From positions 38,847,566 to 38,911,565 of the forward strand of contig CM064871.1 in the NCBI GenBank assembly GCA_032719365.1: DNA of 64,000 bases, given 5' to 3'. Below, in pieces: positions 11,591 to 20,601 of this stretch (positions are counted from its first letter, which is position 1; each line of letters opens with the position of its first letter). This stretch comes from Prinsepia uniflora (taxonomy: Eukaryota; Streptophyta; Magnoliopsida; Rosales; Rosaceae). The notes beneath the pieces are model-generated. The model saw only the letters and a program-made list of their open reading frames with translations, was not told the DNA's origin and did not search any database. Both the position numbers and the translations under genes were made by a program.

Positions 11591-12066
11591 TTTACACGCG
11601 TTGCATTGATATCGTGACGGGTTACGTGGATATTGATATTGGATGTTGAGGATTGGTGGTATTATGATTTATTGATATTTATGTCCAGATACTTTATATC
11701 ATGAACTGATTTGATGAACATGAGTTTTATGGACCAGGGGAAAACATGTTTTGTTTTTATCGGTCCACTGTTTATACTTGATTGATTTCACGCTAGTACT
11801 CATGTTTTATGATATCCATGCATGTTTGGAAACTGGAGGGTAAGAATGTATTTTGATAAATGTATTTCTAAAACTTTGTTTTGTCCACTCACACCTTTTA
11901 TGTTTTTATTGACCCTCCAGGTTGTGGCGCGATGATCGAGGCTATTCGAGAGGTGGAGGCATGAGTAGGCACATGTACGGTTATCCCTTGTTTGGCAAGC
12001 GCTGAGGGTAATTTAGGAACTTCAGTTGACTTGTCAGACGGGAGCAGGACCGGGCATGGTTATCTA

Positions 12067-13584
12067 TGTAACGACCCGTACCAAATTCCTAGATTATATT
12101 AGTGACTAATCATGATTAGTGAGGCTAATCCGTGATTAGACGGGCGAAATCGGATGAACAATGCAAAATGACCGTTTTGCCCTTAGTCATGGGCAAAACG
12201 TTGACTTTTCATTCGGGTGGTCAAATGGACTTTGGCCGATGACCGTGACGTAGTTCGTGACGTCACGAGTTCATAGACAGGTGGCACGTTCAATTCCGAC
12301 ATTTTAGGAAGAAGTTATGACGTTCGGAAGTTTAAGGGCATTTTGGTAATTTTGGTTAAAAGGAGGCAAATGTTGACTTTTTGACCGGGAGGTCCGATGA
12401 CGGAGGGCCAAGGATCGTTACGTAGATCGGGATGATACGAATTCGTAGACAGCAAGCACGCTGAAATCGGACTTCGAAGAGGGAAGTTATAGGTCACGGA
12501 AGTTCGATTTCACTATGCACGTACTTCGAGACGTTGATGATTTGGCAATATCTGATTGGGCAGATATTTTGAGTGGGTCCCATGGATGAGTGACAAGTGT
12601 CACTCATCCCATTGGTCCAAACCCCTAAAATGTGGATCTAATTTAATTAAATAATAATATTTGGATTATTTTATAATTAATCTATCCTACAATTAATCCT
12701 AGCCCTTCATTCCAAACTCATCTTTTAATCCACACCACTCATCTAATCTAACCCTCTCCTCTCTCATCAGACATTTTCTTCTTCATTTTCCCTCACAAAC
12801 CCGAAAACCCGAAAACCCCATAACCCATATTCTCCATTTTTTGTTCAAACACACAACACACATTCCCTCATCACCTGCGACTGAAACCAGAGAGATAGTG
12901 TGAGTGAGGCGAGGAAGGACTGGACGGAGACGGCCAGAGCCACGGCGGCTCACGACGGGAGGAAACCCGAAAAGGTAGGTTTTAGGTTTGAAATTCGAAA
13001 CATGGGTTTTATTGGTCTTGGATCGAAACTAATGGTTTGGTCGTGTTTCTGGGGACCATAGGAACTTAATAGGATCAAAATGAGAGGCTGAGGACGACAG
13101 TGCAGCCTAGACGGATGGCTGGAAACTGGGTTACTGTTCTTGGCATCACAGGTAATCATCTCGACCTATTTTCTAGTTTTTAAGCTCATAGAGCCTTAGA
13201 TTAAGTTTAGACGAGTCGAATGGGAGAAACAACAGTCAAAATGGTGGCCGGAGTGGAGAGAACCGGCCGCGTCAAGCCGCGGGTCACGGCGACCCGGTTG
13301 CAGAATTCGGGTCGACCCGACCAAGGTCAAGAATGACTAATGACGTCATCCTGCTAACGTCATCATGTCAGGGATGACATCAGCATTGTCAGATCTGACA
13401 ATGTCAGCTGACATGTCAGAATATGGACCAATGAGAGCTTGACACATGGCACTATCAGAGGTGTCAGTGCTGACATCATGCTGATGTCAGCATGATGTCG
13501 CGTTGACTTTGGTGTTGACCATCTCATGAGGGTGCGTGTGACTTTGGTGTTGACCAGCTCATGAGGGTGTTGACCAGCTTGACA
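12067..13584 (+). mobile_element. Forward LTR fragment with palindrome cluster
   Basis: It begins TGTAACGACCCGTACC and shows the usual first part of the LTR: ATTAGTGACTAATC motifs, GTTGACTTTTCATTCGGGTGG, and CATAGACAGGTGGCACG. It then reaches a palindrome-rich stretch at 13340-13500. It breaks near 13584, where reverse-oriented gag begins. The second half of the LTR is missing. Confidence 0.75.
13340..13499. repeat. Cluster of perfect palindromes
   Basis: Perfect palindromes are ATGACGTCAT at 13340-13349, a 20-base one (CATTGTCAGATCTGACAATG) at 13384-13403, ATGTCAGCTGACAT at 13401-13414, and CTGACATGTCAG at 13408-13419. A 13-base inverted repeat with a 2-base spacer sits at 13472-13499 (arms GACATCATGCTGA and TCAGCATGATGTC). 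Most are built from TGACA/TGTCA and TGACGTCA cores. Confidence 0.9.
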
Positions 13585-14320
13585 CGTGGCACTATCGACC
13601 TGACCAGCCACGACCTCGTAAAGATTAAGGTGCTCCTCTGTAACTTCCTCCCTTCATGTTTCTCTGGCCCATTGGTCCAAGGTATGGACGATCCCGATGT
13701 CACCCCTCGCCTGAAGGCTGTCACGCCTGGTGTGCCGACAGACTGGCCTCGACACGAACTGCTGCGTCGACCATGTCTCTCAGAGTGGCGTGACTGGCAG
13801 CTGTCACACCTGCCCGAATCTCCCCTCGGAGTCCCAGTTCAAACCTCTGACACTTGTCTTCCTCAGTGCTCACAAATGCTGTCGTGAACCGGGAAAGTTT
13901 CCCAAACGTCTGCTCATACTCCGCAACAAACATATCTCCCTGCTCCAGCCAGAGGAACTCTGCCTCCCGTGCAGCTCGAAACGATCGTGGGTAGTACTGA
14001 TCCAAGAATCTGGCACGGAAGTCCTCCCAGGTAGTGGTGTGGACAGACCATCTTGACATCACTAGACCATGCCACCACTGATAAGCTTCGTCCTCCAGTA
14101 GGAAGGCCGCCAATGTCACCCGCTCGCCCGGTGGGCAGTGCATCACCGTAAAAATCCTTTCCCACTTAGCAATCCATTCGTAGGCATCCTCGAGGTTTGA
14201 TCCCCTGCTAAAAAGAGTGGCACCCAAACGTTGAGCCCGTTCGATACTTGCGCATTCCATTTCTTTCTCTAGTTCCTCGTCAGTCCGTCCGTGAGGAATT
14301 CTCCTTGGAGGCATAACCAA
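13585..14320 (-). pseudogene. gag of Ty3/gypsy element, copy 1 (minus)
   Basis: An open frame of 199 codons runs from 14320 to 13721. The likely Gag start is the MPPRR methionine at residue 3, just downstream of the leader. The order is a basic N terminus, SIERAQRLGAT, the Retrotrans_gag core with YQWWHG near residue 77, ARFLDQYYPRSFRAAREAEF, and a C-terminal helix ending RVEASLSAHQA, where a stop truncates it. Beyond the stop, gag-like sequence (RDRPYLGPMGQRN...) can be followed in a shifted frame to about 13585, so a frameshift is present. The zinc knuckle, protease and pol are absent. A PBS and LTR lie upstream in the same orientation (14413-15715). The lineage is probably chromovirus (inference). 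Confidence 0.85.
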
Positions 14321-14412
14321 CTGTTAAGAGGCATAGATTAGATACCATTATCCTTAAACTTGAAAAGTACCTAGTACTGAACGCTAGTCCAGCATGCTGA
14401 CCACAACCTAGT

Positions 14413-14424
14413 GCTCTAATACCA
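14413..14424 (-). other. Primer-binding site, tRNA-iMet (minus)
   Basis: On the minus strand it reads TGGTATTAGAGC, one C-to-T change from the consensus. It lies between the LTR end at 14428 and the gag start at 14320. Confidence 0.85.
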
Positions 14425-14427
14425 AGC

Positions 14428-15715
14428 TAACAGGACCCGCCCCGATCCCTCGGGGACCACAAGGGGACGTGCCCTGCTCCCGTCTGACACCCGAACCAAC
14501 ATTCCAAATTTAACCTTAAAAGTTCAAATGCATAAATATCCAAAATAAAGTTATACATACAATCCGAATTCAAAAGATGTCAGACAAGGGATAATGTCCA
14601 TAATACAAATTCCGAGCACGACTCTAAGCTATCCTGCGGGCTAACCTACCTAACAGGGGGTTCATGTGCGCAATGTAGATCTATGCCTCAGCCTCAGGAT
14701 CCTCTTCTACCTCAGTAGCACGGCCTGGAGGGTCACCAAAACATTATGGGTGAGTGGGCCGAAACTCAAGTTTATAAAACAGTTTAATAAATAAAACATA
14801 TACTTTTACCCCTCTGTTTTCCAAACATGCATGCATTAGTATTTAAAACAATAAAATCATATAATATATCGCAAGTCATATAATAAAACCATAAATATAA
14901 CCACAGGCACTGCACTATACACTCCAATCCTGACATCCCAGATGTCCGACGTCCCTGACGTCCAATAAGGTCACAGTCCAAAGGCCACGCGTGCCACTCA
15001 GGGTCTCAATCCCGAGTCTAATCCCCGAACTCAGTCCTGGTACGGTATCCCAGATGCCTAGTGTCCCAGAAGCTCGACGTCCCAGACGTCCAGTCATAGC
15101 AATCCTGCTCCTGAGTCATCCTACGGTCCGGTCCCTCCGTAGAATGACCCCTCGCAGGCAATGCGCCGTGACCACTCCGGGGTACCACATCCGGAGGAGA
15201 CAGTATCACACAAGTGGATCTATACAGTGCAGTACCAAAGATAGTCATCGATATCCACATTCATATATATATATATATATATGTAATCCAAAACAATATT
15301 TAAATTTCACCACACGGGTCTCAAGCCCAAACATAGTAAATCGTGCCATAACCATAATTTCAAGAAAATCAAAACCATTACTTGATTCCACCATATATAT
15401 ATATATATAAAGGTGAAAATAGTTATGCATGCAAGGGTTTAAGGAAATCGGGCCCACTCATAGTACAATCCTGCTGCGAAACTGAGTGTATAATCTTGTC
15501 TCGGAACTAATGTACGATTCCTGTCAGTCCAAATCACACGTAAGGGTCGCTACTAGTCCTTAACATTCAACCAAGAAATCCAAAACTGGAACTAGCCCGA
15601 GAAAACCGCTCGAACAAGTTTCCCGAGGAAACCAGCCCTATTCTGACCAACTTAACGATCTCCGATCGACTCGATTATTAAACTCAAAATGTTCAAAATA
15701 CTGAAAGGATGAACA
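14428..15715 (-). mobile_element. Reverse LTR, 3' part only
   Basis: It begins TAACAGGACCCGCC (decayed TGACAGG) next to the PBS and runs until 15715, where a second gag copy abuts. The equivalent position in the complete relative (16470-18883) is near 17703. It carries GTGAGTGGGCC at 14750-14760 and the partner GGCCCACTCA at 15451-15460. Confidence 0.8.
15263..15282. repeat. (AT)n microsatellite
   Basis: Ten uninterrupted AT units lie inside the reverse LTR. A second run is at 15393-15409. In the sister LTR (17259-17276 and 17388-17400) the runs are shorter and interrupted. Confidence 0.9.
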
Positions 15716-16361
15716 CTCCAAGGTATGGACGATCCCGACGTCGTCCCTCGCCTGAAGGCTGTCGTGCCTGGTGTGCCGCCAGACTGGCCTCGACATGAAC
15801 TGCTGCGTCGACCATGTCTCTCAGAGTAGCGTGACTGGCAGCTGTCACACCAGCTCGAATCTCCCCTCGGAGTCCAAATACAAACCTCTGACACTTGTCT
15901 TCCTCTGTACTCACAAAAGCTGCCGCGAACCGAGAAAGTTTCCCAAAAGTCTGCTCATAGTCCGCAACGGACATATCCCCCTGCTCCAGCCGCAGGAACT
16001 CTGCCTCCCGTGCCGCGCGAAATGATCGCGGGTAGTACTGATCCAAGAATCTGGCACGGAAGACCTCCCAGGTAGTCGTGTGGACAGACCATCCTGACAT
16101 CTCGTGACCATGCCACCACTGATAAGCTCCGCCTTCCAGTAAGAAGGCCGCCAAAGTCACCCGCACGCCCGGAGGGCAGTGCATCACCGTGAAAATCCTT
16201 TCCCACTTAGCAATCCATTCATAGGCATCCTCGGGGTTTGATCCCCCGCTGAAAGGAGTGGCTCCCAAACGCTGAGCCCGTTCAATACTTGCGCATTCCA
16301 TTTCTCTCTCTAGTTCCTCGTCAGTCCGTGCTTGAGGAATTCTCCTTGGAGGCATAACCAA
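15716..16361 (-). pseudogene. gag of Ty3/gypsy element, copy 2 (minus)
   Basis: The frame opens at 16361 (MVMPPRR; the true start is probably the third residue) and encodes about 215 residues of Gag. The SIERAQRLGATPFSGG, YQWWHG and ARFLDQYYPRSFRAAREAEF blocks are the same as in copy 1. It runs through the point where copy 1 stops, adding RQPSGEGRRRDRPYLG, and then fuses at 15716 to LTR sequence, so the last residues of the frame are not Gag. It is the best preserved gag here, without visible internal stops, but it lacks the zinc knuckle and all of pol. Its own PBS and LTR follow on the same strand. Confidence 0.88.
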
Positions 16362-16454
16362 CTGTTAAGAGGAATATATTAGATAACATCATCCTTAAAC
16401 TTTTAAAAGTACCTAGTACTGACCGCTAGTCTAGCATGCTGACCACAACCTAGT

Positions 16455-16466
16455 GCTCTGATACCA
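16455..16466 (-). other. Primer-binding site, tRNA-iMet (minus)
   Basis: On the minus strand this reads TGGTATCAGAGC exactly. The LTR end (TGACAGGACCC on the plus strand) starts at 16470. Confidence 0.92.
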
Positions 16467-16469
16467 AGC

Positions 16470-18883
16470 TGACAGGACCCGCCCCGATCCTCCGGGGACC
16501 ACAAGGGGACGTGCCCTGCTCCCTTCTGACACCCGAACCAACATTCCAAATTTAACCTTAAAAGTTCGAATGCATAAATATCCGAAAATAAAGTTACACA
16601 AACAATCCGAATTCAAAAGATGTCAGACAAGGGATACAGTCCAAAATGCAAATGCCGAGCACGACTCTAAGCTATCATGCGGGTAACCTACCCAACAGGA
16701 GTCCATGTGCGCAGTGCAGATCTATGCCTCAGCCTCAGGATCCTCTTCTACCTCAGTAGCACGGCCTAGAGGGGTCACCAAAACATTAAGGGTGAGTGGG
16801 CCGAAACTGAAGTTTATAAAACAATTTAATAATTAAAACATATAATTTTACCCCTCCATTTTCCAAACATGCATGCATAGTATTTAAAACCATAAAATCA
16901 TATAAGATATCACAAGTCATATAATAAAACCATAAATATAACCACAGTCACTGCACTATACACTCCAATCCTGACATCCCAGATGTCCGACGTCCCCGAC
17001 GTCCGATAAGGTCACAGTCCCAAGGCTAATCGTGCCACTCGGGGTCTCAATCTCGAGTCCAATCCCTGAACCCAGTCCGGGTAGAGCATCCCAGATGGCT
17101 AGCGTCCCAGACGCACGACGTCCCAAACGTCCAATCATAGCACTCCTGCTCCTGAGTCATCCTACGGTCCGGTCCAGGGTACCACATCTGTAGGAGACAG
17201 TATCACATTGGTGGATCTATATAGTGCAGTACCAAAGATAGTTATCGATATCCACATGCATATATATGTATATATAAAATCTAAAACAATACATAAATTC
17301 CACCAGACGGGTCTCAAGCCCAAACATCGTAAATCGTGCCATAACCATAATTTCAAGATAATCAAAACCATTACTTGATTCCAGCATGTATATATATATA
17401 AGTGAAAACGATTATGCATGTAAGGGTTTAATGAAATCGGGCCCACTCACGGTACAATCCCGTTGCGAAACTCTGCGTAAAACCTTGTCCCGGAACTACC
17501 ACACGATTCCTGTCAGTCCAAAATCACACGTAAGGTTACCACAAGTTCTTAACAGTCAACCAAGAATTCCTAAACTGAAACCGGCCCGGGAAAACCGCAC
17601 GAACACGCTTCCCGAGACAACCGATCCTATTCCGACTAACATAACGATCCCCGATTGACTTGATTATTAAACCCAAAATGTTCAAAACACTGAAAGGATG
17701 AAAACACTAGCTGACCGTGATTGGAGATGAGGCTTTACGAGCCCTCACGTGCCGGCCAAAGTGGCTGCTCGTGAAAGCCACGCGCTTGACACTGTAGCTA
17801 CAGAGTCATCTCCTTCACCCGTTCATCTGTTAAACGGGTCTGCTACCCGCGGCTTGACCCGGCCAATTAACCCTCAATTCCTATTCCATTCTCTTCGTTT
17901 TTGATCCTAACATCTTCCCTAACATTAATTTAGGTTCTGCGTCATTAATTAACCTTAACCAGTCCTCAAGTGACCCTTCGACCTGTGATCAACCAAACCG
18001 GTCGATCACCATAACTCCCTGGTTTCTAACCCATTTTCAAATTAACTTCACCAGAAGCTTACTAGGACCAATACAAACCAAAACACACAAACCATTGAAC
18101 GAATACTCACCTGGAAGTTGTCGTCCTCAACACTGAGAATTCTCAAAACCAGGGGCTTCAGTAGCAGCCCAATCCGTGCTTTATTTCCTTCGAACTCGAC
18201 GTGGTTGAGTTCCTATTGATCCCAGAAGCCTAAACCAATCCTTGGTTTCGTCCAATAAGCCTCCGGAATTAAAACCCGATTTTCCCTCCAAATTTCCATA
18301 TTTTCCAACTCTGTTTCCTCTCATTTTTCAGACTCTCAAACATCGAAAATGAACTCCTCTCACTCTCCATTACTCAGTTAATTGAACTGTGCCACTCAAC
18401 AGCCAGTGGGAATCCATCTGATTTCTCTGTGAAGATTGTTTCCCGCAACGGCCCCAAAACCATGTTTTAAAATTCACCCGTGGCCTGTTCTTCGTTTCAT
18501 CACACACCGCACTGCCTCAAAGTCCATAAACAATTCCCCTATTCAGTCCACTAATCGTTTAAACTAATGGGCTGCTCAGAACCACCAAGCACGGTTTCCG
18601 AACAGTAACCCTGCAAAATTACAAATTTTCCCTTCTGATCAACAATTACCAAAATGCCCCTCCTCTTCCGTGAGCCGTAACTTGGTCATTCGATGTCCGT
18701 TTGACGCGTGCCGCCTATCGTTGTACTCGGGGCATCGAGACCTACCTAACGGTCCTCAAGTCATGTGGAAATCAGTTGTCAAACAAGAAGTCAAAAAATT
18801 GACCATACTATTCACAGAGGGGAAAACGTCATTTCATTTATTAGTTTACAATTTTACATTTCTTGAATTTCCGGGGCGTTACA
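16470..18883 (-). mobile_element. Complete reverse LTR upstream of gag copy 2
   Basis: It has TGACAGGACCCGCC at one end and CCGGGGCGTTACA at the other, about 2.41 kb. It is the 5' LTR of the gag copy 2 element. GTGAGTGGGCC at 16792-16802 pairs exactly with GGCCCACTCAC at 17440-17450. TGCATGCAT boxes lie near 16869 and 17413. The GACGTCC-rich array is at about 16975-17135. No target duplication is seen at the right edge. Confidence 0.82.
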
Positions 18884-20601
18884 GGCCAAGTGTCGCCGTA
18901 GGAAACCCAGTGGTATTAAAGAGGAAAAATGGACGATGGTTCGAGCGTACATGTCGATTTTGGACAACTTAATAAGGTAACGATACGGGATAAGTATCCC
19001 TTATCATGGGCTAATGATTTGTGATTCTGTTGGATAGTTGTGATTATTAAGCCTATTGAAAGAGGCTAACATGGTGATGACTATTGGTTATGAGTAAAAG
19101 AGAAAAAGATGATGTTCAGATTTGATATGGCTAAGGTGAGTCAATAGTGATGCCTTTGGATGGGCAAATGAACCGGTTATGTTCATGAGTTGAGTCAAGA
19201 ATTCTGACCACATTGGATGATTTATGGTACCATTATTGATGATTGATTGGTGTACTTACATGTACAGATGGGCGTATGATATACCGGACAGCTGTCTTGG
19301 ATGCCCTCAGAGAGAAAAATATACGGTTGGATAAGTATTAAGTCTGGTCAACCAGAGTACGTTTGTGGAACATATACTAATAACGGTCGGGATTAATGTG
19401 AATCCCATGAAAAACGGATGTATGATCAATGGAAACTGTCATGGGGAACATGAGTTGTTTTGAGATTGGATGGATATCGCAGAGGATTACAGAGGGGTTC
19501 TCTACAATATTTTGCTAGTTATGGTTATTGACCCATAAGGAGATCAGAGTTATTGGAAATAGGAACTGAAATAGAATAAGTACAAAGTGGAGAAACAATG
19601 ACTTATGTTCGATGTGACCCTTTCCGTGTGCATAGTGATATGTCACTATGAGATTTGGGATTTGGTGAGGTGTGCTTTGGTAGCATGGGGCTGGGATTGC
19701 CGATGCTAGCTGAACCCTCAGGAGTTTTACTTTCCTTGTGTGATTTGGAATCGACCATAGTGACCCATGGATCGAGTATGCAGAGGTCATACCTCTGGGA
19801 AGGAATAGACGAGTACTGTATCGACCATCAGGATTTGAAATGATTGATAAACAGAAAAGCTTAATGTGTGATGAGGCGATGGTCAGGATACATTGAGATA
19901 AAGAACGCATCGTCGGGTTAGGTATCATTCGCAGGGAGGCTAATAAGATAGCCGGTTGAGAATTGGCATGTTTGATAACGTAAGGATAGATGAAATCCTG
20001 TTATTGATGGAACTCCACAAGATTGGAGTTGTACACGATTTTTGATCATTTGGACTACTGGAATCCAACTGCAGGATCATACTTGGTGTATGATGTTGGA
20101 TGGAGTCGAGGTTAAGGAATGGATATGCTTTGCGATATCGTATGAATGATTGTACTGAGTGCCAGTTATTGGCAGGAGGTAGGCATCAGTAAGGCCTGTG
20201 ACGATAAACACAACGGAAGGAAAGGTTCAATTTATGATATTGAGTGACCTTAGAAAAAGGAGTATGTAGTGATTGACTTAATGAGGGGAATGAGTTCGCG
20301 ATTTATTGAACCTTATGAGGTTATTGGCCTGATGGTCTATGCGTGGTGATTTAAACCATTGTGCCATGTCACGAGTGTTTGACATGTGATTGGGATGATG
20401 ATACTGGTGCTTGCGATTTTTGGATTGTGTATTCTCGGACGTTGAGCGAGGCTCTGTATCTCGAGTAAGCTTGGATATGACTGCCGGTGGGACAGGGGTT
20501 ATAAAGAATTGTCCCGATGTTGATTTACTAGCGAGGACTGATTTGTCTGATTTCGATAGGTTAAGTTTAATTATGAGTTATATTTGATCGAACCAGAATG
20601 T
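18884..20601 (+). pseudogene. Decayed pol-like interior plus LTR scrap
   Basis: No long frame survives. Near 20275-20345 the frame giving RGMSSRFIEPYEVIG resembles the integrase C-terminal motif (R-F-I-G-P-[YF]-E-I) of Ty3/gypsy Pol. Near 20430-20460 a CTCGGACGTTGAGC...CTCGAG unit looks like an LTR hairpin. The remainder shows nothing I can name. It probably belongs to the interior of the 14-kb element. Confidence 0.35.

Larger units (their letters stand above)
9186..12066 (+). mobile_element. 5' LTR of the 14-kb element (3' end missing)
   Basis: It runs from TGTAACGACCCGG to TGGTTATCTA, where a new LTR start (TGTAACGACCCGTACC) replaces the expected end seen in its twin (TGTCCTTCGGGGATGGGTCCTGTCA at 23161-23185). 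It carries a TATATAA box at 10684-10690, the GCGTGTGGCTCCCACGCGC box near 10463, GTGTGAGTGGAC at 10798-10809 with its exact inverted partner GTCCACTCACAC at 11883-11894, and CTCCAG...CTGGAG hairpins from 11408. Confidence 0.85.

Noticed and set aside
9186..18883. A single element from 12067 to 18883 with inverted LTR ends
   Set aside because: The left LTR is forward and the right one reverse, with no target duplication (TATCTA versus GGCCA). It is a rearranged composite, not one insertion.
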